Of a stretch of 14,011 nt of DNA, positions 4,107 to 12,261 are shown in pieces. A program made the position numbers and the translations under genes. A model generated the notes under the pieces. The model was not told where the DNA came from. It made no database searches and worked only from the letters and a program-made list of their open reading frames with translations. The DNA is from an uncultured Planctomycetales bacterium (GTDB taxonomy: Bacteria > Planctomycetota > Planctomycetia > Pirellulales > Thermoguttaceae), in NCBI GenBank assembly GCA_937889015.1, contig CALARR010000097.1, positions 1 to 14,011 of the forward strand, in the 5' to 3' direction. Within the stretch, counting starts at the first letter, position 1. Each line of letters opens with the position of its first letter.

Positions 4107-6530
4107 CTACTGTGTGGCGTGGGACGGATCGCGACCTGTTTCGGCCGTGGGGAGATCGCCCAGATCCAGGCAGGCGATGACCGAGTCGCTGCGCACATAG
4201 AGTCGCGTGCCGACCAGGGCGGGTTGGGCCATGACCTCGCAATCGTCGTCGAACAGTTGCAGACGGGAGAGGAGCTGATAGCGCGGCGCGCCGGCGGCCA
4301 CCAGCAGCAACTCGCCACGCGTGGCGGTGAGCAACAGGCGCTGCGGGCTGGCGATGATCGTAACGTAGTGGTCGAAGGCCGGATCCTCAGCGACCCAGAC
4401 TTCCTTCAAGCCCTGCGCCACATCGAGACAATAGAGCTTTTCGTGGCAGCCGTAGAGCCGGCCATCGACGAGGACCGGGGTGGCGGAATCGGGGGCGAGA
4501 TCGGGGTGCACGGCGACGGGCCGAGGAAGAATCACGCCCCACTCGCCGAAGGCGTGCAGACGCGTGCCGTTGTTCTCGCTGGAGATCAGCAGCCGATCGC
4601 CGCAGGCGACCGGCGTGGGAACGTTGAAGTCGCCCGACTCGGGCGGGACGAGTCGCCACAGGCGCTCGCCGGTGGCGAGGTCCCAACCGCCCAGCGATTC
4701 GGCGTCGTAGGTGATGACCTGCCGCTGACCGCCGAAAAGACCGGCGATGGGGGAGGCGTAGGCGGTCCATTTCCCGGGTCCTTGCCAGATGGTGTCGCCG
4801 GAAGCCGGGTTCAGGGCGGCGACCGAACCGTCCAGTCCGCCGGCGCCGACAATCAACCGGCCGTCGACCAGCAAGGGCGACGCGCAGATGCCCCACGTGG
4901 GCAGTTTGCCGCCAAAGGTGACCAGCAGGTTCTTCTTCCAGAGCAGTTGGCCATCCTTGAGACCGAGGCAATGCAGATCGCCCAAGGCGCTGAGCAGGTA
5001 GACCTTGTCCGCGTGGATCAAGGGGGTGGCGCGCGGGGCGTTGCCATAGTCCATGTTTCCGCCCGCGCGATAGGTGAACTTCCAGACCTGCTCGCCGGTG
5101 CGCGCGTCCAGGCAGCGCCAAATGTCGTTCTCTTCGGCGGCGTCCTTGTCGCTGACGACGACCCGTTCGGCGGCAACCACCACGCCCGCGAGACTGGAGC
5201 CCGTTAGTCTCTTGCGCCAAACAAACCGGGCCTGGGACGGCAGGCGCTCGGGCAGCCAGGGGCTGAGGCCGTCGCGATTGGGGCCGCGCCAGCCGGGCCA
5301 CTCGGCCGGCCCCTTGGCCGGCCCCTGGGGCCGGTCCAATCCGGAGACGGGGGCGAGTCCGGTGGGGATCTGACCGAAGTCGCCAGGCGGCGCGGCCGTT
5401 GTGGGCGGTTGAGGCGATGTGCTGGGCGACGGTGACGCGGGTTGGATGGGAACGAATCCGTGCTTGCTTTCCAGGGCCGCGAGCAAGGGCGCCTGGTCAC
5501 GGACCGCGAGCAAGGCTTCTCGGATCTGATCGCCCAGTGGTTTGTCCACGCGCTGCGTGGCAAAGGCACCGATGAAGGGAACCGGCTCGGTCTGGCCGAT
5601 TACGCGCAGCGCCCCGCGCTCGATGGTTCCGCAGCCTTCCAGCAGTGGCACGGCATAGCTGGAAATGACCGCCGCAGCACGCTGCTCGGGGCTTTCGAGC
5701 ACGGCCAGCGCGGCGTCGGCGCAACTGGGGCGAACCTGCCGGGGACTGGGCGGCGTAACCTTGGCCTCGCGCAGGGCGGCCAGGGCCGCGCCGTGCTTTT
5801 CCACCGCCTCGGCCGGTCCAAAGTAGATCTGGTATCCGATCAGGTCCGGAAGTTGGACGGCCGGATCTTCGCGGCGGACGACGAACAGGCCGCGCAAGGT
5901 GGTTTGGCCATCCAGGCCCGTCAGCATTGCCAAGGGGCGAATCTTGAGCTTGCCCTGCGCCGCATCAGCGCGCACCACAGAGTCTTTGCCAATGACCAGG
6001 TCGACGCCGACGCTCTGCTCGCCCTGCAGCACTTGGAGCAGATCCTCGGCATACAGCACCTCGACTTCGCGTCCGAGGCGTTTGTGGAGGTAGTCGCCAA
6101 GTTGCTGGTAGTTGCGTTGGGCATAGCCTTGCACGCATTTGCAGGCGAGTTGCGCCGATAAGGGGTCCATCACCACCAGGCGCAGCGGCTCGGCCGCAAC
6201 GGCGCCAACCGCTTGCACGCCCAGACAGCAGGCGATCGCGATGAGCCAGGCTGCGAACGAGGCCCCGCGAGACGGCGGATTGTTGATGGCACAGACAAGG
6301 CAGCACGTAGGGTGCGAATCTGCAAGGAGCCTCTTTGGAGCCGGTCCTAGAACCTGTCGGCAGTTCGGTCCTACAGGGCCGCCCGAGGTGGCTGGGGCGG
6401 TTCGCGAATAGGTTCTTGGAGCCGGTCCTAGAACCTGTCGGCAGCTCAGCGCGGCTGGGCCGCCCGAGGTGGCTGGGGCGGTTCGCGGATAGGTTCTTAG
6501 ATCGATAGGGCGGGCGTGGGGAAAGATCAT
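4107..6530 (-). CDS. Exported PhnD-like binding domain fused to PQQ-like beta-propeller; start uncertain
   Basis: From the ATG at 6530 the protein would have 807 residues. Residues 12-38 and 39-65 are translations of two 81-bp repeat units. The signal peptide lies at about 88-113 (FAAWLIAIACCLGVQAVGAVAAE). Residues 115 to about 375 resemble a phosphate/phosphonate substrate-binding protein (PhnD/PF12974): LRLVVMDPLSAQ, VDLVIGKDSVV, and a YQIYFGPAEAVEKHGA stretch. A Pro/Ser/Thr linker leads to WPGWRGPNRDGLS, the usual opening of planctomycete PQQ-like propellers, and then blades with TGEQVWKF, DGQLLWKK and ATGERLWRL. No ATG, GTG or TTG lies in frame between 6530 and a GTG at 6218, which is inside the signal sequence. 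So either the repeat-encoded leader is translated, or a non-standard start is used, or the start has been damaged. It follows the SHD1 gene by 91 bases on the same strand. The ligand is unknown, and PQQ binding itself is not implied. Confidence 0.8.
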   Translation of the reverse strand: MIFPHARPIDLRTYPRTAPATSGGPAALSCRQVLGPAPRTYSRTAPATSGGPVGPNCRQVLGPAPKRLLADSHPTCCLVCAINNPPSRGASFAAWLIAIACCLGVQAVGAVAAEPLRLVVMDPLSAQLACKCVQGYAQRNYQQLGDYLHKRLGREVEVLYAEDLLQVLQGEQSVGVDLVIGKDSVVRADAAQGKLKIRPLAMLTGLDGQTTLRGLFVVRREDPAVQLPDLIGYQIYFGPAEAVEKHGAALAALREAKVTPPSPRQVRPSCADAALAVLESPEQRAAAVISSYAVPLLEGCGTIERGALRVIGQTEPVPFIGAFATQRVDKPLGDQIREALLAVRDQAPLLAALESKHGFVPIQPASPSPSTSPQPPTTAAPPGDFGQIPTGLAPVSGLDRPQGPAKGPAEWPGWRGPNRDGLSPWLPERLPSQARFVWRKRLTGSSLAGVVVAAERVVVSDKDAAEENDIWRCLDARTGEQVWKFTYRAGGNMDYGNAPRATPLIHADKVYLLSALGDLHCLGLKDGQLLWKKNLLVTFGGKLPTWGICASPLLVDGRLIVGAGGLDGSVAALNPASGDTIWQGPGKWTAYASPIAGLFGGQRQVITYDAESLGGWDLATGERLWRLVPPESGDFNVPTPVACGDRLLISSENNGTRLHAFGEWGVILPRPVAVHPDLAPDSATPVLVDGRLYGCHEKLYCLDVAQGLKEVWVAEDPAFDHYVTIIASPQRLLLTATRGELLLVAAGAPRYQLLSRLQLFDDDCEVMAQPALVGTRLYVRSDSVIACLDLGDLPTAETGRDPSHATQ
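6335..6496. repeat. Two tandem 81-bp palindromic repeat units inside a 5' coding end
   Basis: Unit A (6335-6415) and unit B (6416-6496) are nearly identical apart from about ten bases after GTCGGCAG. Each has an outer inverted repeat AGAACCT/AGGTTCT (6349-6355 with 6410-6416; 6430-6436 with 6491-6497). Each also has an inner CCGCCC/GGGCGG (6379-6384 with 6395-6400 in unit A). The period is 27 codons, so the minus-strand reading frame stays open across both. A partial copy lies at 3934-3978. The nested palindrome suggests a non-autonomous mobile or REP-like element. Confidence 0.85.
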
Positions 6531-6621
6531 CTGCGTGCTGGAGTCGCGGGTTGGCGGAAGCCGGCAGCGCAGGGGCCGCCCGGCCATCGGAGTTGTGCGA
6601 GCGTCATCGTGGCCAAGACGT

Positions 6622-8322
6622 TCAACGCTTGTTGGGCGTGAGGGATGTTCCGGAGTCGGCCTTGGAACTGTCGCGTTTGGCGAGGACCGCGATCTCCGAC
6701 GCGCCGAGGTTCAGCATGTAGACGCGGTTGCCGTCGGGACTGAAATCGATGGCGACGTGTTTGCAGCCGCCGGCCACTTTGACGTTGGCCACGACATCGA
6801 TGAACTTGCCCTGCGGTGTGTAGCGCTTGATCCGCCCCAGGCCGGACTCGGCCGTGTACAACTCGCCATTGGTTCCGAAGCGCAGGTTCATGGGATTGCA
6901 GCAACTGCCGAAGCCTTCGACGTTCCTGCGGTCGCTGCGGCCGAAGCTGAGGATCGCGCGCCCGTTGCGGTCGAAGCAGTCGACCCGATGGCGTGAATTC
7001 TCGGCAGCAAAGACCATATTGCCGCTGGCCTTGATGTCCATCTGGCCGCAGCATCCGGAAAGCATGTTGACGATGCGCCGCGGCCGGCGGAAGTCATGGT
7101 CCATGGCGTAGACGGCATAGCCCGACCTGGCCTTGCAGGCCACGAACAACTCCTGCTCGGTCACGGCAATGGAGCTGATATCGGTCTTGCTGCGTGCGAC
7201 CGTTTCGAGCTTGCCAGCGGTCTCTTGGGGGCTGCCGGTCAGGGCGGCCTCCAAGGGAGACTTCTTGCTGGATGCCGGTTTGCCCTTGGCGTCGGAGGGT
7301 TTGGGAGACTCGCGGTCGTCGGACGTGCCGCGGCCGCTGGCAGCGGCGCTTGCAGTGCCCTTGGCGGCAGGGCCGCGTTTGGCGTCTCCGGTGGGCTGCC
7401 ACTTTCCGCCCAGGGCCTCGATGAACGATGGCGAATCGGCCGTCTGGTAGATCTTGCCTTGCGAGTCGATCTTGCCCAGCCGTCCGCTGCCGCCGACATA
7501 CACGACGCGGTCGGGCCCAAGACACAGGGCGCGCGGGGTGATGTCGGTCTGCCAGCGAGAAAGGACCTTGCCGTCAGGACTGATGACCTGGATTTCAGCC
7601 GGCCGGGGCACGATCTGCACATCAAAGCCCTCGCCGGCGCGCACGTAACGCTCTTCGTCGCCTCCAACACCCACCAGCAAGTTGCCGTCGGAGTTGACGC
7701 AGAAGGTGCGGAGCATGCCGGCGCCGGTGATGCGAATCGAGCCGACTTGCGTATGCGTGGGCACCGCACGGGGATCCATCACGGCGGCCACCTCTTCGGA
7801 TTTCATGCTCACGAATTCCTGGTCCTCACGGCTGAGGGCGCCGAAGGGAGCGGTGATCAAGCGGCCTTCGCGAAGCCGCAGGGAGACGGTGCCATCGCCA
7901 ATATCGACCAATTGCGCGTCGACCTTGCGCCCCAGGATGTCGGTCCAGGTGCGAATGGGATTGTCGATCCGCGCGTCCTTGGGCGCATTCTTGACCATGC
8001 GGTTGACATAGAGTTGGTCGGCGGGGCTCAGACGCTTCAAGGGGATCTTGATGATCTCGCCGTCCTGGCGCTTGAGGCTGACCTCGCCCTCGGTAAGGCC
8101 CATGAACTCGGCTTCAATACTGAGTTTCTCGGAGCCACTGGTCCATTTGCGCGCAGCCGCGTCGCCGGCATAACACAGGGCGAAGGCAACCAGGACGAGC
8201 AGGCCCAGCCCCATGCCTGGGCCGCGGCATGGGCCGCTCCGGCCCCCGTGCACGCGGTTCCCGACACACGCTCGTCCATCGCCAGAAATGGCGGCCGTTC
8301 GAAGGTCACACGGACTGGCCAT
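6622..8322 (-). CDS. Exported protein with two SHD1 domains and an NHL-type beta-propeller
   Basis: The predicted protein has 566 residues. The ATG at 8322 has GGGAG (8332-8336, minus strand) nine bases upstream. An ATG at 8214 would give a more typical short signal peptide (MGLGLLVLVAFALCYAGDAAA), whereas the chosen start leaves a 36-residue basic n-region. Residues 58-107 (RKWTSGSEKLSIEAEF to ADQLYVNR) form an SHD1 domain; 123-173 (RTWTDILGRKVDAQLVD to REDQEFVSM) look like a second, weaker copy. SHD1 domains are frequent in planctomycete exported proteins, where their role is unknown. From about 190 onward there are NHL-like propeller strands (SDGNLLVGVGG, FGTNGELYTAESGLGRIKRY, SPDGNRVYMLN). 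They are interrupted at about 330-395 by a low-complexity Ala/Ser/Lys insert. Vicinal cysteines occur in SGCCGQ and SCCNPM. The PhnD-PQQ gene follows 91 bases downstream and is probably in the same transcript. Confidence 0.85.
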   Translation of the reverse strand: MASPCDLRTAAISGDGRACVGNRVHGGRSGPCRGPGMGLGLLVLVAFALCYAGDAAARKWTSGSEKLSIEAEFMGLTEGEVSLKRQDGEIIKIPLKRLSPADQLYVNRMVKNAPKDARIDNPIRTWTDILGRKVDAQLVDIGDGTVSLRLREGRLITAPFGALSREDQEFVSMKSEEVAAVMDPRAVPTHTQVGSIRITGAGMLRTFCVNSDGNLLVGVGGDEERYVRAGEGFDVQIVPRPAEIQVISPDGKVLSRWQTDITPRALCLGPDRVVYVGGSGRLGKIDSQGKIYQTADSPSFIEALGGKWQPTGDAKRGPAAKGTASAAASGRGTSDDRESPKPSDAKGKPASSKKSPLEAALTGSPQETAGKLETVARSKTDISSIAVTEQELFVACKARSGYAVYAMDHDFRRPRRIVNMLSGCCGQMDIKASGNMVFAAENSRHRVDCFDRNGRAILSFGRSDRRNVEGFGSCCNPMNLRFGTNGELYTAESGLGRIKRYTPQGKFIDVVANVKVAGGCKHVAIDFSPDGNRVYMLNLGASEIAVLAKRDSSKADSGTSLTPNKR

Positions 8323-8422
8323 GGTGAGGATCTCCCGTATTGGCCGATGAACTCCGCGCAGCAGCGTTGACGAAGCCGCGCGCGGCGTTGGGATGGACCC
8401 AAAGGTTCGGTGACACCCCCTC

Positions 8423-8451
8423 GTTGTATCTAGTAGACCCGGATAAGTCAA
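8423..8451 (-). promoter_or_regulatory. Sigma70-type promoter for the SHD1/propeller gene
   Basis: On the minus strand TTGACT (8446-8451) and TACAAC (8423-8428) are separated by exactly 17 bases; they match consensus at five and four positions. The leader would be about 95 bases. The 9-base repeat GACCCGGAT occurs at 8436-8444, inside the spacer, and at 8471-8479 just upstream of the -35. CCCAC/GTGGG (8455-8459 with 8465-8469) lies between them. Together these look like possible operator sites. Confidence 0.5.
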
Positions 8452-8539
8452 TCGCCCACTGTAGGTGGGTGACCCGGATTCGATGGTCCGTCGCAGCGGT
8501 GCGCGAATGGCTGGTCCACTCGGCAGCGCGCGGAGACGC

Positions 8540-8568
8540 TGGATGCCGGTCTCGCCGGCGTGTAGACT
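8540..8568 (+). promoter_or_regulatory. Possible promoter placing the epimerase on a leaderless transcript
   Basis: TAGACT (8563-8568) with a weak TGGATG (8540-8545) 17 bases upstream. Only seven bases separate the -10 hexamer from the ATG at 8576, so transcription would begin at or next to the start codon. This fits the absence of a Shine-Dalgarno site before that ATG. The -35 match is poor (three of six). Confidence 0.35.
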
Positions 8569-8575
8569 GCGGACC

Positions 8576-9772
8576 ATGCAAAAATCCAGACTGCTTCAGT
8601 TGCGCGACACGTATCGCGACGGACTGTTGAACGACACGCTGCCGTTTTGGACTGCGCGTGCGATCGACCGCGAGTGCGGAGGGTATATCACGGCCCTGGA
8701 TCGGGACGGCACGATCCTGCAGACCGACAAGCCGGTGTGGTTTCAGGGGCGTTTTGCCTGGCTCCTGGCCACGCTGTACAGCACGGTCGAGCCGCGCCCC
8801 GAATGGCTGGAATGGTCGCGGCACGGAATCGACTTCCTCCGTCGGCACTGTTTCGACAGCGACGGCCGGATGTTCTTCTGGGTCACGCGCGAGGGGCGTC
8901 CGCTGCGCAAGCGGCGCTATCTGTACAGCGAGGCCTTTGCGGTGATTGCCCTGGCCGCCTATGGCCGGGCTGCCGGCGATGCCCAGGCCACGCAGGACGC
9001 CTTGGACCTGTTCCGGCTGATTCTCAAGTATCACACGACTCCGGGCCTGCTGCCGCCCAAGACCGATCCGGCCACGCGGCGGATGAAGGGGCTGTCGATG
9101 CCCATGATCCTGCTGGTCACGGCCCAGGAGTTGCGCAAGGCGATCGACGATCCGATCGCGACGGAAGTGATCGGGCAATCGATCGAGGAAATCCGCCGCG
9201 ACTTTGTGCGGCCCGAGCTGCAGTGCGTACTGGAGACCGTGGGCCCGGCCGGCGAGTTCATCGACACGTTCGAAGGCCGCCAGGTCTGCCCGGGCCATGC
9301 GATCGAGGCCGCCTGGTTCATCCTGGAGGAGGCGCGGCTCCGCGGCGCGGACGCGGACTTGCTATGCCTGGGAACAACGATGCTGGATTGGTCGTTGACT
9401 CTGGGCTGGGACGCGGAGTATGGCGGGGTGCTCTACTACCGCGACGCCCAGGGCAAGTCGCCGACCGAGTACTGGCACGACATGAAGTTCTGGTGGCCGC
9501 ACAACGAGGCGATCATCGCCACGCTGCTGGCCTGGCAGTTGACGGGCCAGCAGCAGTATCGCCGCTGGCACGCGATGGTCCACGACTGGGCCTACGCCCA
9601 CTTCCCCGACCCGCTGCATGGCGAGTGGTACGGCTACCTGCATCGCGACGGCACGGTCTCCACGCCCCTGAAGGGCAATATGTGGAAAGGACCGTTCCAC
9701 TTGCCGCGGATGCAATGGTATTGCTGGCAGCGGTTGGAGGAGATGCTGCAGCAGCCCGGCAGTAGCGACTGA
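8576..9772 (+). CDS. AGE-family epimerase/isomerase (N-acylglucosamine 2-epimerase fold)
   Basis: The predicted protein has 398 residues, normal for the family, with no signal peptide, so it should be cytoplasmic. The ATG at 8576 is chosen because family similarity begins there; it lacks a Shine-Dalgarno site. Residues expected in the (alpha/alpha)6-barrel active site are present: H241 in CPGHAIEAAW and H375 in KGPFHLPR, with R378. These correspond in position and context to the two catalytic histidines of cellobiose and N-acylglucosamine 2-epimerases. WWPHNEA (H309, E311) is another family signature. Members interconvert C2 epimers such as GlcNAc/ManNAc, glucose/mannose units or cellobiose; the substrate here cannot be decided. 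It diverges from the SHD1 gene and converges on the heparinase-like gene with a 33-base gap. Its likely role is processing sugars released by the neighbouring polysaccharide enzymes, but this is inference from position. Confidence 0.9.
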   Translation: MQKSRLLQLRDTYRDGLLNDTLPFWTARAIDRECGGYITALDRDGTILQTDKPVWFQGRFAWLLATLYSTVEPRPEWLEWSRHGIDFLRRHCFDSDGRMFFWVTREGRPLRKRRYLYSEAFAVIALAAYGRAAGDAQATQDALDLFRLILKYHTTPGLLPPKTDPATRRMKGLSMPMILLVTAQELRKAIDDPIATEVIGQSIEEIRRDFVRPELQCVLETVGPAGEFIDTFEGRQVCPGHAIEAAWFILEEARLRGADADLLCLGTTMLDWSLTLGWDAEYGGVLYYRDAQGKSPTEYWHDMKFWWPHNEAIIATLLAWQLTGQQQYRRWHAMVHDWAYAHFPDPLHGEWYGYLHRDGTVSTPLKGNMWKGPFHLPRMQWYCWQRLEEMLQQPGSSD

Positions 9773-9788
9773 CCGCACAGGCTCAGCG

Positions 9789-9806
9789 ACGGTTTGCTCC
9801 AACCGT
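9789..9806. terminator. Hairpin between convergent epimerase and heparinase genes
   Basis: ACGGTT (9789-9794) and AACCGT (9801-9806) form a perfect 6-bp stem around a 6-base loop, within the 33-base gap and touching the heparinase stop codon. As it is symmetrical it could serve both transcripts. There is no U-run on either side, so intrinsic termination is uncertain. Confidence 0.35.
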
Positions 9807-12193
9807 TATTGCGGCTGACCGTCTTCATCCACCGCCAGGATGGATTGGCCACCGTCGCCCGTGATCCGCAGCGCGGCCTTCTGGCCGGTGGCCAACGCCG
9901 CCTCGATCTGCCATGGACCGATTTGGATGCGCCCCGGTCCTGCCACGGCCGCCTTCTCGTAGGGCCGCGCGTCCTTCGCCAATCGCACCTGCAGCACGGC
10001 CAGGAAACGCGTCTTGGCGCACGGTTTCTCGGGCGTGACGGTCGCGTGCCATTGGTCCGGATAGGCGACCGTTTCGCCGCGGACCTTCCGGTTGCGCCAG
10101 TTTTCGGCCGGCGGGTCGAACCGGTCGTCGACTGCGACTCGCAGCGGCTGCGCGCCGAATACCTCCGCGCGGCCGCGCCCCGCGGCAACCTGGGCTTCCA
10201 GGCAAACGCCGTCTGGGCCGATCGCCATCTTGGCCGGGCTGTGCAACAACCAACTCCATTGCGCCGCATGGTTGGCCTCCAACTCATCGTAGATCAGGAT
10301 GGTCGTCGGCCGCAGCAGCACGGCGTGCCGCCGGGCCTTGGTCAGGCCCGCCTTGGGATAAGCGTGGCTGGCGTCGCCCAGGCAGTAGCTGGCCTGGGCC
10401 GTGTCGGCAAAACGCAACACGCGGCCGAACGAGGCCGTGTCGTCGCCCTGCCCCTTGCCGTCGATCAGGATCGCGTTGTGGCCGCGCGTCGCGCTGTACC
10501 AGCCTCGGTAATGCTCGTCGCCAAAGGCGATGTAGTAACCGGAATTGGCGAACAGGCGTTCGGCGCCGACCAGGAGATTGAAGGCGTTCTGGCACGGATG
10601 CATGTGCCCGTAGGCGCCGAAAGGGCACGAGCAGAAGGCAAGGAAGACGTCGTTCTCGGGCGACGCCAGGTCGGTGTGCATGGCCACCAGCCCCACGTCG
10701 TAGAAGGCGCGCGATTGGGGCAGATCGCGCGGCGCACGCGGCTCGAAACCGGCGCGGCCGGTCATCGTGCGCAGGCCCTGCAATGCCAGGGGCGGCGGCA
10801 CCGAGCGCGAACCATTCTTCACATCCACGGCCCCGGCGTACCACAGCGCGTAGGGGTCCTGAAACCGCCGCGCCAGGGTCTCGGCAAAGAAGGCATACGC
10901 CGGGCCCGGCTTGCCCTTGCCCTCGGTCCCGTCGCCGAACCCGGCCGACGCCGAGCCGGCCGGCCAACCGTACAGCAGGAAGTACGAAGCGTTGCGGTAC
11001 CACGGCATGTCGAAGAAGTCGGCCTGGCCGAAGCGCTCCAACAGGCCCGGACCGCGCAGCATGGTGTCCATGTTGGTCCCTTCGTAGCTGAGCCCTTCGA
11101 CCCAGCCGCCATCGTCGCCGCCGACTGGCGGAAAGCGATTGACCCACAGCTCACAGAACCAGGAGGCCCAGACATCGGCCTCGGGCACTTCTCCCAGCGT
11201 GGCAAAGGCGAGTTCGGCGGCTTCGAGGAGGATGTGCTGCCAGACGTGCGGATTGAACAGCCGCGATTCGAGCCGGTTGATGTTCCGCTCGAAGAACCGG
11301 CCGCCCCGGACCCGCATCGCGTCGCACAGTTGGCGGCGCTGGGCTTCGTCCAGCAGGTCGTAGCAACTGTCGTACGCCAGGGCCATGGCGCGCATGCACG
11401 AGCCGTCGGCAAAATCGCTCACCTTGGGCGAGGTTTCCGCCTCGGGATCGAGGCCGGCGACGAACAATGCCCGGCGCACGGCGGCCTGTCCGTATTTCTT
11501 CTCGCCGGTGAGCAGCCAGGCGGGCGCCAGGCACGACACCTCCTCGGCCAGGTCGCCGGCAAAGCCCTTGCTGGCCCACTTGGCGAAGTTGTGTTGCTGG
11601 TAGCGGTTGGCGCCCTCTTCTTTCGGCCGCGCGTGTTCCACGCTGGGCAGCTTGCGCTTCGCGCAGGCGTCGGCCCGGGCCACGATCTTCTGCAACTCGC
11701 CGCTCTCCGCGGCGCGGCGGCGCAGCTCGGGCAGTTCCTCGGCCGTGGCCAGAACGCGCGGGTGGCTTTTGGGACAGGCATCCACGATGGCCGAAGCCGG
11801 CGGGGTGACGAACAAACGCGCCGAGGCGTCCAGATCGAACCACAAGACATCGGTCCAGGTCGGCTCCTTGTCGCCCTGGGCCACGGCGTACTGCCAGTAC
11901 CACCGCCCCGGTTCCAGCCGACGGTGCGCGTTGAAACAGGCCCACCGAAGCCCCTCGGCCGCAATCGTGGCCGCCGCCGGAAACGAGCTGTCTTGCGACA
12001 GGCGGACCTGGTACCGCGGATTGCCGCGATCGGTGCTCGGCCACAGCAGCGGCGGCGGATTGACCGCCACCTTGACGGCCGTGGGACTGGCCGAGTTGCG
12101 CACGTCCCGATACGGCGCCTCCGCGGCGCCCGACGCCGCGCAGGCCAGAGTCTGAATCAGGACCCAGAACAGCAGGCCGATCGGGCGGGACAT
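9806..12193 (-). CDS. Exported heparinase II/III-like polysaccharide lyase with DUF4962 N-terminus
   Basis: The predicted protein has 795 residues. The ATG at 12193 has AGAGG seven bases upstream and is followed by a signal peptide (IGLLFWVLIQTLACAASGAAEA, residues 5-26). Residues 30-140 are a fibronectin-like region typical of DUF4962 (YQVRLSQDSSFP, GRWYWQYAVAQGDKEPTWTDVLWF). An alpha/alpha-toroid follows, with NPHVWQHILLEAAELA (N314, H316, H320) and GGWVEGLSYEGT (363-374), positions usual for substrate and catalytic residues in this fold. The C-terminal beta-sandwich contains GHMHPCQNAFNLLVGAERL and GHNAILIDGKGQ, the Heparinase_II_III (PF07940) signature. Such lyases cleave uronate-containing glycans by beta-elimination outside the cytoplasm. 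The exact substrate (heparin-like, alginate, ulvan or other) is not readable. It lies 68 bases after the sulfatase on the same strand, so the two are probably co-transcribed. Confidence 0.88.
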   Translation of the reverse strand: MSRPIGLLFWVLIQTLACAASGAAEAPYRDVRNSASPTAVKVAVNPPPLLWPSTDRGNPRYQVRLSQDSSFPAAATIAAEGLRWACFNAHRRLEPGRWYWQYAVAQGDKEPTWTDVLWFDLDASARLFVTPPASAIVDACPKSHPRVLATAEELPELRRRAAESGELQKIVARADACAKRKLPSVEHARPKEEGANRYQQHNFAKWASKGFAGDLAEEVSCLAPAWLLTGEKKYGQAAVRRALFVAGLDPEAETSPKVSDFADGSCMRAMALAYDSCYDLLDEAQRRQLCDAMRVRGGRFFERNINRLESRLFNPHVWQHILLEAAELAFATLGEVPEADVWASWFCELWVNRFPPVGGDDGGWVEGLSYEGTNMDTMLRGPGLLERFGQADFFDMPWYRNASYFLLYGWPAGSASAGFGDGTEGKGKPGPAYAFFAETLARRFQDPYALWYAGAVDVKNGSRSVPPPLALQGLRTMTGRAGFEPRAPRDLPQSRAFYDVGLVAMHTDLASPENDVFLAFCSCPFGAYGHMHPCQNAFNLLVGAERLFANSGYYIAFGDEHYRGWYSATRGHNAILIDGKGQGDDTASFGRVLRFADTAQASYCLGDASHAYPKAGLTKARRHAVLLRPTTILIYDELEANHAAQWSWLLHSPAKMAIGPDGVCLEAQVAAGRGRAEVFGAQPLRVAVDDRFDPPAENWRNRKVRGETVAYPDQWHATVTPEKPCAKTRFLAVLQVRLAKDARPYEKAAVAGPGRIQIGPWQIEAALATGQKAALRITGDGGQSILAVDEDGQPQ

Positions 12194-12261
12194 GAGCGAG
12201 CCTCTTCGCACAGGAAAATAGCAGTGGTGGGCTTGAAGACGGGTTGCAACAGGGGCGTGTC

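Noticed and set aside
3618..5207. Plus-strand open frame running from inside the M20 gene across the intergenic gap
   Set aside because: It overlaps the M20 gene out of frame and then the propeller gene antisense, joining unrelated sequence; there is no plausible start.
6335..6496. CRISPR array
   Set aside because: There are only two units placed end to end with no spacers, and no cas genes are present.
7096..8370. Long plus-strand open frame opposite the SHD1/propeller gene
   Set aside because: Its content is low-complexity Gly/Ala/Leu/Asp typical of antisense reading, with no Shine-Dalgarno site; the minus strand has SHD1 and NHL features.
6622..8577. Longer N-terminal extension of the SHD1 protein up to 8577
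   Set aside because: The extension crosses a good promoter and lacks a ribosome site, while the ATG at 8322 has GGGAG nine bases upstream and precedes the signal peptide.
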